From IMG/VR virus record IMGVR_UViG_3300011113_000787, positions 1 to 47,268 of that record: a stretch of DNA of 47,268 bases. One strand, 5' to 3'. Origin of the DNA: a virus. Below are positions 36,390 to 44,865 of the stretch, piece after piece. Every line of letters starts with the position of its first letter. The stretch's first letter is position 1. The notes below the pieces were generated by a model. That model was not told the origin of the DNA. It searched no databases and worked only from the letters and a program-made list of their open reading frames with translations. The translations under genes were made by a program, and so were the position numbers.

Positions 36390-36986
36390 ATGAGATTCAA
36401 TTCACTTACAATAGACGATTTTTACTCTAATCCGTTAGAGGTTAGAGAATTTGCACTTAAACAAGAATTCAAAGTACGAGGAAATTATCCAGGTCAAAGA
36501 ACAAAATCTTTTTTAAGTGATGGGTTAAAAAAGAGACTCAGAGATATTCTTTATCCATTTGCAGGAGAAATTACATATTGGGGTAGTGATGACCCTGAAA
36601 ACAATTACACAGGTTCTTTTCAATACACTGTAGCTGAAGATAGGTCATGGATTCATGCCGATTCACATACTGATTGGGCTGCGGTTTTATACCTAACACC
36701 TGACGCACCATTAAGTTCAGGTACTGGAATTTTCAGACACAAAGAAACAGGTTGGATGCATTACGACTACAAAAGAGAAAATGAACCAGGTTATAAAGAA
36801 TCTGCACCTCCTGGTGATGAAATGAGAGACTATACAAAATGGGAACTAGTTGATAGAATCGGAAATGTGTTCAATCGTCTTATCATGTACAGAGCAGATA
36901 ACTACCACGTATCATTGGATTACTTCGGTAAGAATTTGTATGATGGAAGATTGTTTCAGGTCTTTTTCTTCAACACGGAGCGTTAA
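36390..36986 (+). CDS. 2OG-Fe(II) oxygenase-like protein (DUF6445-like)
   Basis: A 198-residue protein with an HxD iron site in WIHADSHTDWAAVLYLTPD (H89, D91), a distal His in NYHVSLDYFG (about 172) and a following Arg (GRLFQVFFF), the layout of Fe(II)/2-oxoglutarate dioxygenases. The order of features matches DUF6445-type proteins common in marine phages. The substrate may be a protein, a nucleobase or a cofactor. It converges with a minus-strand gene that is coupled to a second oxygenase. Confidence 0.8.
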   Translation: MRFNSLTIDDFYSNPLEVREFALKQEFKVRGNYPGQRTKSFLSDGLKKRLRDILYPFAGEITYWGSDDPENNYTGSFQYTVAEDRSWIHADSHTDWAAVLYLTPDAPLSSGTGIFRHKETGWMHYDYKRENEPGYKESAPPGDEMRDYTKWELVDRIGNVFNRLIMYRADNYHVSLDYFGKNLYDGRLFQVFFFNTER

Positions 36987-37402
36987 TCCGATTTTAGATT
37001 TGAAAGTAAATCAATATTCATTTCTGCTACGATATCCAAAATACCTGAGGTACAGAAACATTTTTCGGGGTGATGAGTTGAACTAACTAACCTTAAATGG
37101 TTAAAACCCAAAATTAACGGTACAAATTCGGAATTCTTATAAAGTTTCTGAATGACCAAGTTAGGGTCTAAAGATATCAAAAAATCAATAGCATCTTTAG
37201 TCGGTGTTTGAAACACAGGCAGTGGGAGTTTGGACATCAATTCTCTGAATTCGTGAAACCCATACGCGTCAGTAGAACCATCCAAAGGCTGTATTACCAA
37301 ACTTAAGTTTTCTCTTGATGATTTAAAAAACCAAAGCCAATACTCGTTCTGTAAACCAACCCTTCTAAAATCCGATGTTGATATTATTTCGTGTCTAATC
37401 AT
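36983..37402 (-). CDS. Hypothetical protein coupled to an oxygenase
   Basis: A 139-residue protein (MIRHEIISTSDFRRVGLQNEYWLWFF...) of unknown family. ATG 37402 overlaps the oxygenase TGA (ATGA), which fixes this start over 37426 and implies coupled translation. Aromatic-rich N-terminus, no signal peptide. A role together with the oxygenase is likely but undefined. Confidence 0.65.
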   Translation of the reverse strand: MIRHEIISTSDFRRVGLQNEYWLWFFKSSRENLSLVIQPLDGSTDAYGFHEFRELMSKLPLPVFQTPTKDAIDFLISLDPNLVIQKLYKNSEFVPLILGFNHLRLVSSTHHPEKCFCTSGILDIVAEMNIDLLSNLKSD

Positions 37403-37998
37403 CTTAAGTTTGCTCCGCACAACCAAGTTACCAAAGACTTTCTTAAACCTGAAGAAAGTGGAGTTACTCTATGTAAAACAAATGATGGGAAAAAACAAAT
37501 TAACCCTTTTCCTCTCGGAACATTTATAATACTACCACCAGTGTTCATCTGTAAATCACCTCCCTCGTATTCATCAGGATTTGATAATTGAAGAACGACT
37601 GAAAGTTTTCTATTGGAAATACCGACCCCGAGGTCTGCGTGCCAATCATAGTGACCACCGTTTCCGTAATATGTTGTGTATTGAAGGTCGTCTTGGAAAT
37701 CCCAAATATCAAAATTCCACATTTCTTCATTTGCCTTTATTGCCAAATCAGCAATTCTATCAAAGACCCAATCGGTTTTTGGGTTATTTGAAAGCCATGC
37801 AATATCACTGACTCTATATTCAGATTCTTGTTGGTTAGCTTCTTCTCCTATAGTAGTTGCCTTTATCTTGGGTTGAGCTTCACCAATTTCGATTATTTTT
37901 TCAATCTCTTGGTCGGTAAAGGCATTTGTGAAATAATAGTAATTGAAATGATTAACGTTATTTCTCTGATTTGATACGAATTTGTTGTTACTTGGCAT
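37399..37998 (-). CDS. 2OG-Fe(II) oxygenase, prolyl 4-hydroxylase-like
   Basis: A 199-residue protein with the full facial triad: HYDWHADLG (H120, D122) and FVLHRVTP (H176), plus R186 in SGLRKSLVTW for 2-oxoglutarate. The GGDLQM and RGKGLICFFPSF segments match the P4Hc family. Homologues are common in T4-like marine phages, with unknown targets. Translationally coupled to the downstream 139-residue gene. Confidence 0.9.
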   Translation of the reverse strand: MPSNNKFVSNQRNNVNHFNYYYFTNAFTDQEIEKIIEIGEAQPKIKATTIGEEANQQESEYRVSDIAWLSNNPKTDWVFDRIADLAIKANEEMWNFDIWDFQDDLQYTTYYGNGGHYDWHADLGVGISNRKLSVVLQLSNPDEYEGGDLQMNTGGSIINVPRGKGLICFFPSFVLHRVTPLSSGLRKSLVTWLCGANLR

Positions 37999-38051
37999 GT
38001 CTTTGATTTATTACTTCAAGTTTAACTTGGTTTACCTATATTTTCAATAGT

Positions 38052-39029
38052 ATGGTACAAAAAAAATTAGTATTCGATGTTGTTTTTATAACTGATGATG
38101 AGGCGGTTTTTGAACTAAGGTTTCAAAAAGTACGTGAAAGTGTGGACTATTTTTTAGTCTTTGGGACTGAAAATAGTTTGAAAAAAATTGGAAAATATTA
38201 CCCCGAAGACTATTCTAAAATCAAAACGTTTACATTAGAAGAAAATTTTTCTCAGAAATCAAACGAAGCAGATTTAATCTCAACTTTGATTCTCGATACT
38301 ATTAAAGAGATTTACAGTTCTTTTGAGGATTTGATATTCTTTTCTTTTTCTAACGAAATACCTGATTTATCATCTTTAGATGAGATGGATATAAAATCGA
38401 AAGAAGTAATTTTTTTAATCAGCGATGTTTATGAAGGTGATTTTAATAGAAAAAGGAAATATTCAGAACTTGGTTCTGTATTAGTTAATTTTAGTTATTT
38501 ACTCAAAAACAAAAAAAATTTTCTACATGAAATTTTCAATTTCAAATTTAACATTAAAGCACAGGATTTAGGAGTTAAAAATGGTTTTAAAATTTTAAAT
38601 TTTAAAACAAATGGCAATGACCTACCTGACTTTTATGTGTGTCCTTTTTCAGGAAGGTATGTAGAATACAAGTTTGACCGAAATCAAAGAAAATTCGTTT
38701 TCTTTTGTGAGGTAGACAAAGAGGATGTAGATAGTGATTTTATTTTCAAATTAAAATTTGTAAAAAAATTTCCCGAAAAAAATATTATAGATTTAAAAAA
38801 TAAAATACAAAACCTCGAGATTTTTATACCTGAAACCCCGTTGTATTTTACAAACTTGTCTGATTTTCAATCCAACTACAAAATTAATTCTATCTTTAGA
38901 GTTTTATCGATTTTCGATTGTAAAGACGGAGATGATATAGAAATATTTTTGGAAGATGGCTCAGTAAAAAAATTGAAATATAATGAAATAAAAAACCCCT
39001 CTTTTAGGGAGGGGTTCAAATTATTTTAG
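38052..39029 (+). CDS. Glycosyltransferase family 17-like protein
   Basis: A 325-residue protein. The N-terminus VFDVVFITDDEAVFELRFQKVRESVDYFLVF resembles the GT17 opening (DVFxFFNELDLLEIRL...VDYFV), followed by a DLIFFSFSNEIPDLS stretch in the position of the SDxDEI metal motif, where the key Asp is partly replaced. The C-terminal 120 residues are Lys/Phe-rich and unassigned. It could add sugars to a glycan or to modified DNA, but motif decay makes activity uncertain. AT content is notably high here. Confidence 0.6.
   Translation: MVQKKLVFDVVFITDDEAVFELRFQKVRESVDYFLVFGTENSLKKIGKYYPEDYSKIKTFTLEENFSQKSNEADLISTLILDTIKEIYSSFEDLIFFSFSNEIPDLSSLDEMDIKSKEVIFLISDVYEGDFNRKRKYSELGSVLVNFSYLLKNKKNFLHEIFNFKFNIKAQDLGVKNGFKILNFKTNGNDLPDFYVCPFSGRYVEYKFDRNQRKFVFFCEVDKEDVDSDFIFKLKFVKKFPEKNIIDLKNKIQNLEIFIPETPLYFTNLSDFQSNYKINSIFRVLSIFDCKDGDDIEIFLEDGSVKKLKYNEIKNPSFREGFKLF
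38994..39016 (-). terminator. Bidirectional terminator
   Basis: AACCCCTC-TTTTAG-GGAGGGGTT; T6 follows on the minus strand, closing the zinc-ribbon gene. The same hairpin overlaps the 3' end of the plus-strand gene. Confidence 0.75.
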
Positions 39030-40181
39030 AACTTTCATTCTTATCATCATTTCAGTGATTTTGTTTTTTTGTTTTTCAAAAGACTCTTTTAAATCTTCAT
39101 CAATTTCATCCCAATCACCCGTGTAAGCCTTGATTTCTTCCCACGATGAATCTTCTGGATTAAATTTCTCAATATCCAAGTCGAGTTCATCAGGTGCCAA
39201 ATCTTTCTGCCAATAAACATCATCTTCAGCGGTATCATCATTTGACGACCCACCCCAGCTTGAAGTTTGGTATGGTCCAGCACTTCCTGGTCCTTTTGAA
39301 TCGAAATCAAAGGCAGGTTCCATATCACCATAAATTCCTTGTACTCCTGAGATATCAGTTTCTTCTAATTCATCTGACCAAGCAGATTCCATAGTTTCGT
39401 AGTCACAATCTAAACACTCGTCTTCTTCCATTTCTCCCTCAGGGAAGACATCCATGGGGCCGTTACTAACAAAATCGTAGGCTGGTTCAACATTACTGAT
39501 GTCCATATCAGGAGCATTTCCACCGCCAGTATAGCCTTGTTCGTACATTTCACTTGAATCGATTTCCAAGTCATCTGTTCCCACGACTTCATCATCTTCG
39601 TTGTCTGGGTCTTCAAAGTTATCAACATAATCATCTTCTTCTTGTTCATTTTTTATTCCCTTCATGTGGTGCATTTTTTCGAATGTACCGTACTTGTTTC
39701 CACCGCCTTGAACATAATCAAATTCTGCATTACCTAAGTCTTCAACGTCGTAGATATCATCAAGATGACCTGTTTCATCCAATGATTCCATTTTATATCC
39801 ACACTCAGTACACTCACCCTCGTTCATTGAGCCACCGCATTCAGAACACATCATCTCTTCTTTTTCCTCCATAGTACCAACCTCACCTTTCCATCCACAC
39901 TCCATACATTCACCTTCACTCATTTGCATTGCCCCGCATTCATCACAAACTTCTTTTTGAACTTGTTCGTTGATTCCCATATTGGTATAAGGCTTAACAA
40001 CACCTTTGTTATTGATAACTGCACCAACTTTATCTTTTGCAAAGTCTTGTACGTACAATGGTTGTTGATTTGATACATTTGGTTGTAGAGTTCTGTATCC
40101 ATCATAGAGTGTTCTGTGTTGAGACAAGATATCATTCTTTTCATCTTGACTCAATCTATTTGTTGCAAAGTATGCGTTCAT
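39021..40181 (-). CDS. Acidic protein with two zinc ribbons (putative virion protein)
   Basis: A 386-residue protein. The N-terminal 75 residues include KNDILSQHRTLYDGYRTL and QPLYVQDFAKDKVGAVINNKG. Two zinc-ribbon modules follow: CDECGAMQMSEGECMECGW and CSECGGSMNEGECTECGY. The remaining 250 residues are very acidic, Gly/Asp-rich and repetitive (DISNVEPAYDFVSNGP is echoed as DMEPAFDFDSKGP). TATTTATA lies 14 nt before the start. Architecture suggests a structural or scaffold component; no family name can be given. Confidence 0.7.
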   Translation of the reverse strand: MNAYFATNRLSQDEKNDILSQHRTLYDGYRTLQPNVSNQQPLYVQDFAKDKVGAVINNKGVVKPYTNMGINEQVQKEVCDECGAMQMSEGECMECGWKGEVGTMEEKEEMMCSECGGSMNEGECTECGYKMESLDETGHLDDIYDVEDLGNAEFDYVQGGGNKYGTFEKMHHMKGIKNEQEEDDYVDNFEDPDNEDDEVVGTDDLEIDSSEMYEQGYTGGGNAPDMDISNVEPAYDFVSNGPMDVFPEGEMEEDECLDCDYETMESAWSDELEETDISGVQGIYGDMEPAFDFDSKGPGSAGPYQTSSWGGSSNDDTAEDDVYWQKDLAPDELDLDIEKFNPEDSSWEEIKAYTGDWDEIDEDLKESFEKQKNKITEMMIRMKVLK

Positions 40182-40195
40182 AAAGAATTATTTTC

Positions 40196-40203
40196 TATAA
40201 ATA
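40196..40203 (-). promoter_or_regulatory. Candidate late promoter element TATTTATA
   Basis: Minus-strand GTATTTATA, 14 nt before ATG 40181. Confidence 0.5.
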
Positions 40204-40262
40204 CCAAAAAAATCTGAATTTTCCATTTTACAATACCCAAATTAATTGATAGTATTGATTAG

Positions 40263-40338
40263 ACAGGTTTAGTTCGATTCATTGATAAAGTATCTTGGTA
40301 ATTTACTTATCGCCATTTGAACTGACCTGTTTTTTTTA
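40263..40338 (+). ncRNA. Structured RNA ending in an intrinsic terminator
   Basis: ACAGGT (40263-40268) and AGTTC (40271-40275) pair with ACCTGT (40325-40330) and GAACT (40319-40323); an inner GATAA/TTATC stem closes part of the loop; T8 follows. No plus-strand gene lies upstream for 1.2 kb, so this terminator would end a short transcript of its own. No promoter of either class is clear. Confidence 0.5.
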
Positions 40339-40351
40339 TTATAAATTTTCA

Positions 40352-40359
40352 TATCTTTG
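40352..40359 (+). promoter_or_regulatory. Bacteroidota-type -7 element for the thyA operon
   Basis: TATCTTTG, 19 nt before ATG 40379; no exact TTG at -33, only a T-rich tract. Confidence 0.6.
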
Positions 40360-40378
40360 TTATCTAAACAATTAAAAC

Positions 40379-40594
40379 ATGCAGACACTTATTTTCAACA
40401 CAACTACAAAATCAATTAAGGTTTACGAAAACTACACATCAGATAACCAAAAAATCCTTATGGAAATGGGAAGCATCCCCACTGTAAAGGTTTGTGAAGG
40501 ATTCTACGAGGTAATCCAAAGCGATGAGTTCGAGAAAAAATTTCCCGTGCTTCGTTTACCAATTTCAAACACAAACATGGTGATTACAAAATAA
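40379..40594 (+). CDS. Small hypothetical protein
   Basis: A 71-residue protein (MQTLIFNTTTKSIKVYENYTSD...), beta-rich, with no recognised motif. First gene of an early-type operon that ends in thymidylate synthase, with 4-nt overlaps between the last four genes. A nucleotide-metabolism link is only positional. Confidence 0.65.
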   Translation: MQTLIFNTTTKSIKVYENYTSDNQKILMEMGSIPTVKVCEGFYEVIQSDEFEKKFPVLRLPISNTNMVITK

Positions 40595-40598
40595 AAAA

Positions 40599-40802
40599 AT
40601 GGACAACAGACTCACTGAAATATTTGAAAACACGATTCCTCATAGTTCTTTTTTAAGTGAAAGAGCAATTATGAGTTGTATGTACCAATCCTATAATTTA
40701 GGTATTGAAGACGTATTGGAATGGTTGAAGAAAAATGAGCACTTGTCCGACAACATAAATTATTTAATCGAAGAATTTCAAAATCAAAGAAATCCAAGAT
40801 GA
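40599..40802 (+). CDS. Small hypothetical protein
   Basis: A 67-residue helical protein (MDNRLTEIFENTIPHSSFLSER...) of unknown family, 4 nt after the previous gene and overlapping the next by ATGA. Operon member. Confidence 0.6.
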   Translation: MDNRLTEIFENTIPHSSFLSERAIMSCMYQSYNLGIEDVLEWLKKNEHLSDNINYLIEEFQNQRNPR

Positions 40803-40963
40803 GCATCACAAATGAGGAAATAATTGATGAAATATTACATGAAGCCCATAAATATGGACTTCGTAAGGAGGTAATTGATACCGCAAAAGAAATTCTATTA
40901 TCTAATCCAAAATTAGACAGAGTTTCTGCATATGAACAAGCATTTCAAGAATGGGTAAAATGA
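40799..40963 (+). CDS. 54-residue helical protein
   Basis: A short ORF between two coupled genes. ATG 40799 overlaps the previous TGA and its own TGA (40961-40963) overlaps the next ATG, which strongly supports translation. The product (MSITNEEIIDEILHEAHKYG...) is helical and charged, with KEVIDTAKEILLSNP; family unknown. Confidence 0.75.
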   Translation: MSITNEEIIDEILHEAHKYGLRKEVIDTAKEILLSNPKLDRVSAYEQAFQEWVK

Positions 40964-41172
40964 AAGAATTAGATTTACATGGAATATTTCATAGAGATGT
41001 AAGGGACAAAGTTGAAAATTTTGTTCTCTTACACTCTACTGAACTTCCTGTAAGGATTATCACAGGTGACTCACTTAGAATGAGGAATTTGACTATAAAC
41101 ATTCTTAATAAACATAAATTTTCCTACGACCTACCAGCACATAACCCTGGTGAAATTATAGTATTATCATGA
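40960..41172 (+). CDS. Smr-domain protein
   Basis: A 70-residue protein consisting of one small MutS-related (Smr) domain. KELDLHGIFHRDVRDKVENFV holds the LDLHG motif, and VRIITGDSLRMRNLT stands at the usual TGxG motif (here TGDS). GEIIVL closes the domain. Smr domains nick or bind structured nucleic acids and some cleave stalled-ribosome mRNA. ATG 40960 is fixed by the ATGA junction. If it acts on stalled mRNA it would complement the phage tmRNA; that link is speculative. Confidence 0.8.
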   Translation: MKELDLHGIFHRDVRDKVENFVLLHSTELPVRIITGDSLRMRNLTINILNKHKFSYDLPAHNPGEIIVLS

Positions 41173-42266
41173 ATACCATAGACAAGAAATATCAAGACCT
41201 ACTGCTCCACATCCTTCGTGAAGGTGTTGTGAAAAAAGATAGAACAGGTACAGGAACCAAATCAATTTTTGGTTATCAAATCCGTCATAACATGAGGGAA
41301 GGTTTTCCATTACTCACAACGAAAAAAATGGCATGGAAAACTATGGTAACTGAATTACTTTGGTTTTTACGTGGTGATACTAACATCAAGTATTTGGTTG
41401 ATAATGGTTGTAACATTTGGAATGGTGATGCTTATAAAAATTATTTGAACATTACTAAACGTGAATTCGAACTAAATTCAGCGATGTCGGGTCATCCTCA
41501 TTTCAACCTCAAATCTGTAGATGAGTTCATAGATAAAATCAAAACTGATGTGAGGTTTGCTAAAGAATATGGTGGGTTAGGTCCAATTTATGGCAAACAA
41601 TGGAGACAATGGCAAGGTTGGATGACCACTTCAAAAGGTGAAATGGGCTCATTGTGGTTCGACCAAATTCAAAGATTAGTCCACATGTTGAGAACAGAAC
41701 CTGATTCAAGAAGACTTATGGTTAATGCTTGGAATGTTGGTGAATTAGATGAAATGGTTTTACCTCCATGCCATTATGGGTTTCAAGTATATACAAGAGA
41801 ACTTACATACAGTGAAAGATACAGTTTGTGGTTTTCTAAAAATTACGAAACGGGGATGGAATACGATGAAACAATTATTCCTGATTTTGATAATGACTAC
41901 TACACAAAAACACCTACTAGAGCAATATCTTTGATGTGGAATCAAAGGTCTGTTGATACATTCTTAGGATTACCATTCAATATTGCCTCTTACGGACTAT
42001 TACTAACCTTATTAGGAAAGTTAGTCAACATGGTTCCCGACGAATTAATCGGTAATTTGGGCGACACCCATTTGTATCTGAATCACATTGAACAAGCAAG
42101 AGAACAAATTGAAAGAAAATCATTCGAATTACCAAACGTGAGATTGAATTTTGATTTTCAATTTAATGACGGATATCTTGTTGCTTGGGAAAAAATTGGT
42201 GTTGATAATATTCAATTATTGAACTACAACTCTCATTCACCTATAAAGGCACCTTTGAGTAACTAG
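41169..42266 (+). CDS. thyA: Thymidylate synthase
   Basis: A 365-residue thymidylate synthase. RTGTGTKSIFG, PLLTTKKMAWKTMVTELLWFLRGDTN, catalytic C201 in LPPCHYGFQ, QRSVDTFLGLPFNIASYG with N271 (dUMP-specific, not dCMP) and DTHLYLNH are all present. About 40 extra residues lie between the catalytic Cys and the QRS motif (YTRELTYSERYSL...TKTPTR), longer than in E. coli ThyA. It would methylate dUMP to dTMP, though a dUMP hydroxymethylase cannot be excluded by eye. Coupled to the Smr gene by ATGA. Confidence 0.93.
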   Translation: MNTIDKKYQDLLLHILREGVVKKDRTGTGTKSIFGYQIRHNMREGFPLLTTKKMAWKTMVTELLWFLRGDTNIKYLVDNGCNIWNGDAYKNYLNITKREFELNSAMSGHPHFNLKSVDEFIDKIKTDVRFAKEYGGLGPIYGKQWRQWQGWMTTSKGEMGSLWFDQIQRLVHMLRTEPDSRRLMVNAWNVGELDEMVLPPCHYGFQVYTRELTYSERYSLWFSKNYETGMEYDETIIPDFDNDYYTKTPTRAISLMWNQRSVDTFLGLPFNIASYGLLLTLLGKLVNMVPDELIGNLGDTHLYLNHIEQAREQIERKSFELPNVRLNFDFQFNDGYLVAWEKIGVDNIQLLNYNSHSPIKAPLSN

Positions 42267-42886
42267 TTTCTGTTACCCATAGCAGACAATGCAATATACA
42301 GACCCAAGATTCTTTGAGCAAAATTCCTTGCATATCTGTTGACTTGGTCCATATTATCAAGGTCTTTGTTATTTTTTTCCATATACTTTATAACACCTTG
42401 AATAATTTTGTTTTTTGATTCGTCTGCGTCTTGCAAAACCGCTTGGAAATCCTCGTCTTCCTCTCTACCTTCACCGTAATAACGGTCAATATGTTCACTA
42501 CCAGAATAAAGTAAGGGGGATGCACCATACATGTTAACAATACCACTATCTCTTACTTTATATAGAAATTGTTCTAACCATCTCCAATCAAAATTCTCGA
42601 AAACATCTGCATTTTGAGTCATATAATCCCAAGTGCTATCACGTTGTTCTTGGATATTTTCCTCAGACTTAACTTTTTTCCAAGCATCTGTTGATGTGAT
42701 TAATCCCAAAGTACTTCCATTTTCCCACTTAACGGAAATGATTTTCTCGTCAGGAGACTCGAATGGGTCTCTTGAAATTTTTACAACAACTCCGATTGTT
42801 CCAGGAGGGACTGCAGTCTCTTTTTCCATGTGTAATAAAATTATTACATCACCTACTTTAAGTTCAGGATTTAACGGACCTTTCAT
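42263..42886 (-). CDS. Hypothetical late protein with SH3-like N-terminus
   Basis: A 207-residue protein. Residues 1-70 (LKVGDVIILLHMEKETAVPPGTIGVVVKI...IISVKWENGSTLGLI) look like a small SH3/KOW-like beta barrel. The remainder is helical and ends RNFAQRILGLYIALSAMGNRN. No enzymatic motif. TATTTATT lies 4 nt upstream of the start. Its 3' end overlaps thyA by 4 nt (convergent). Confidence 0.7.
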   Translation of the reverse strand: MKGPLNPELKVGDVIILLHMEKETAVPPGTIGVVVKISRDPFESPDEKIISVKWENGSTLGLITSTDAWKKVKSEENIQEQRDSTWDYMTQNADVFENFDWRWLEQFLYKVRDSGIVNMYGASPLLYSGSEHIDRYYGEGREEDEDFQAVLQDADESKNKIIQGVIKYMEKNNKDLDNMDQVNRYARNFAQRILGLYIALSAMGNRN

Positions 42887-42890
42887 ACTA

Positions 42891-42898
42891 ATAAATAT
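42891..42898 (-). promoter_or_regulatory. Candidate late promoter element TATTTATT
   Basis: Minus-strand TATTTATT, 4 nt before ATG 42886; divergent with the plus-strand element at 42907. Confidence 0.55.
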
Positions 42899-42906
42899 AA
42901 CTGGAG

Positions 42907-42914
42907 TATTTATA
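42907..42914 (+). promoter_or_regulatory. Candidate late promoter element TATTTATA
   Basis: GTATTTATA, 5 nt before ATG 42920; divergent pair with 42891. Confidence 0.6.
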
Positions 42915-42919
42915 ATCGT

Positions 42920-43543
42920 ATGGAATTTTTAATTAGTCAATCACAACTTCAATTAATATTAAATGAACAGAGAGGAGATGATAATATCTCAGATTCTTTA
43001 AAAAGAATGAAGTCATTTACCAATAATATGGTTGGTAAAGTATTGAAGACTTATGATATCAATCTCAAGATGTTTTTAACTTGGGGTACTTCTATTGCTG
43101 GATTAGTAATGCCCTTGAATGAATTCTTGAAATCAGGTAATCTACAACTTAATGAAAATGAGAGATACTTGGTTCTTTGTGGTGTTGCTTTTTTAATATT
43201 TTTTGAGGGTAAAAGAGGTATACAAAAATTGTTAATGAAAATTAAGGAAGAGGGGTTGGAAGAAGCTTTTGATGCAACTATTTTGAAAGCTTATCAACTG
43301 AAAGACGCTTTTACCGATTTTTTACGTTCTACAAAAATTATATCAAGCCAATTTTTGGAAATAATCTCATACGCATTTTTAATTCCTATAATAGGGGACA
43401 TACAAGGGTTAGTGGCAAATACAACAGATTTGAAATCAGCTGCAATTATGGTTGCCGAAAGATTAATCGCTTCAGGTGCAATTTTACTTTCTCGTGAGGC
43501 CCTTCTTAATTTAGTCAGAAAACTAATCAAGAGATTGGGATAA
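42920..43543 (+). CDS. Membrane-associated late protein with leader-like N-terminus
   Basis: A 207-residue protein beginning MEFLISQSQLQLILNEQRGD, a leader-like segment with an LNE site. Two or three hydrophobic helices follow (ISLKMFLTWGTSIAGLVMPL-like region near 55-70, YLVLCGVAFLIFFEG near 85-100, and FAYAFLIPIIGDIQG-like region near 150). No family is recognised. If packaged, it could help form a channel during ejection; that is inference. Confidence 0.6.
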   Translation: MEFLISQSQLQLILNEQRGDDNISDSLKRMKSFTNNMVGKVLKTYDINLKMFLTWGTSIAGLVMPLNEFLKSGNLQLNENERYLVLCGVAFLIFFEGKRGIQKLLMKIKEEGLEEAFDATILKAYQLKDAFTDFLRSTKIISSQFLEIISYAFLIPIIGDIQGLVANTTDLKSAAIMVAERLIASGAILLSREALLNLVRKLIKRLG

Positions 43544-44282
43544 AGAAATCTGGTAAGATTCTGTTGTAATTTTCTTTTTGGTTTACTTTGACTCCGTTTA
43601 ATTTACTCACTCTAATCGAAATTTGAGCATATACGTCATCAACCAAATCAATTTTTGTATCAGGTGAAATCACTTCATAAATATAATCTTCCATTTTAGG
43701 TAAAAACCAATCTCTATCAACTAAAAGACTCCAAAGGGTTCCTGCGACTTCATCAAGTTTTTCGGGATTTGGAATCACAGGTGTTTTGTCTATTTCAAAA
43801 TCTGAAAGTTCCATTTTCATATAAAAATTGACGTTTTCATGGATTCCGTCATATGGGGTTTTATCCCAACTTAATCTGCAACTCATATCCAAAGTCTTTT
43901 CACCCTCAAAAACTGTAATACCAATCCTACCGAATTCTTCGTTACATTTTTTGATAATCTTACTTAAAGATTCTTTATTAATGAATGTAAAACTATCGTC
44001 GAATAATTCTTTGTCGTTTACATCCATCACAATAGTGTATGAATAAGTTTTTCCAATAAATTTATAGGCTTCAAAAATTTGTTCTTGAATTAAACTATCC
44101 AATACCTGAGCAATGTATGATTGGTTCTCTTCAGGTAAAATGACGTTAACATTGAATCTAAATGCGTCCGCAAAACTATCTTCAATTTCAATATCAAAGT
44201 ATTGAAATATAATTCCTTCAGATTCAATTGGTTCTTTAAAGTACTTTTGTAAAAATTTTAATATCCCTTCTAATTCATTCAT
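43527..44282 (-). CDS. Hypothetical protein
   Basis: A 251-residue acidic alpha/beta protein (MNELEGILKFLQKYFKEPIESEG...) with no assigned motif. It is translationally coupled to the upstream metallopeptidase gene (ATGA) and overlaps the convergent membrane protein gene by 17 nt. Composition suggests two similar halves (FDIEIEDSFADAFRFNVNV and a later YIYEVISPDTKIDLVDDVYAQISI), but I cannot prove a duplication. Confidence 0.65.
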   Translation of the reverse strand: MNELEGILKFLQKYFKEPIESEGIIFQYFDIEIEDSFADAFRFNVNVILPEENQSYIAQVLDSLIQEQIFEAYKFIGKTYSYTIVMDVNDKELFDDSFTFINKESLSKIIKKCNEEFGRIGITVFEGEKTLDMSCRLSWDKTPYDGIHENVNFYMKMELSDFEIDKTPVIPNPEKLDEVAGTLWSLLVDRDWFLPKMEDYIYEVISPDTKIDLVDDVYAQISIRVSKLNGVKVNQKENYNRILPDFFIPIS

Positions 44283-44863
44283 TTTTCACTGAGTATTTTT
44301 TGAATTACTCTTTCCGCTTGGTCTTTATTCATCCTGTGTTTATGTGGGTTCTCATCGAACCATCTTCTGACCAAAGTTTCATAATCTATTTTCTCACCCC
44401 TTGACCTCCTTTTGAAACCAGCTCTTTGAGCCTCCAATTCGTGATGTTGTGTGTAATACTTTTCAGGACTTTTGGGTTCTCGACTTGGAAACTTATATCC
44501 CTTTTGATGTTGTTTGATGTGCTCTAATTCGTGTCTGATAATTTCATTTAACTCACCAACCAAGGGTTGTAAAATTTCTTGACCATAACTCGGGTTAGTC
44601 ATTATTTCAACATATATTACATCATCATCATTGTAGTATTCAGCTTCCACATCGAACCCATCAACTGATTCATCAGATGAAATCTCTAAAAAAATTGAAA
44701 ATGAATTACTAAATTGAGGAAATTCATATTCCATTCGGTCTTCGTATAAATCCTCAGGAAGACCATACTCACCGTCTTTTTCTTTTTTGACGATGGTTAT
44801 AATATCCCTAACGATTGTTCTAACAACATTATCCAATTTGTCCTCTAAGATTAAGTTCTTCAT
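44279..44863 (-). CDS. Predicted zinc metallopeptidase (HExxH) with leader-like N-terminus
   Basis: A 194-residue protein. HELEH (H111, E112, H115) is followed 27-30 residues later by HHELEAQRAGF, whose Glu may be the third ligand. The N-terminus MKNLILEDKLDNVVR carries an ILE site like T4 capsid-targeting leaders, and TATTTATT is 4 nt upstream. A packaged protease injected with the DNA is a reasonable model, as is a virion-assembly enzyme. It has no similarity to the HEIRH protein at 6685 beyond the zinc motif. Confidence 0.65.
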   Translation of the reverse strand: MKNLILEDKLDNVVRTIVRDIITIVKKEKDGEYGLPEDLYEDRMEYEFPQFSNSFSIFLEISSDESVDGFDVEAEYYNDDDVIYVEIMTNPSYGQEILQPLVGELNEIIRHELEHIKQHQKGYKFPSREPKSPEKYYTQHHELEAQRAGFKRRSRGEKIDYETLVRRWFDENPHKHRMNKDQAERVIQKILSEK

Positions 44864-44865
44864 TA

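Noticed and set aside
39554-39874. Plus-strand 106-codon ORF and other frames inside 39021-40181
   Set aside because: Shadow of the repetitive acidic zinc-ribbon gene; His/Leu-rich composition with no start context.
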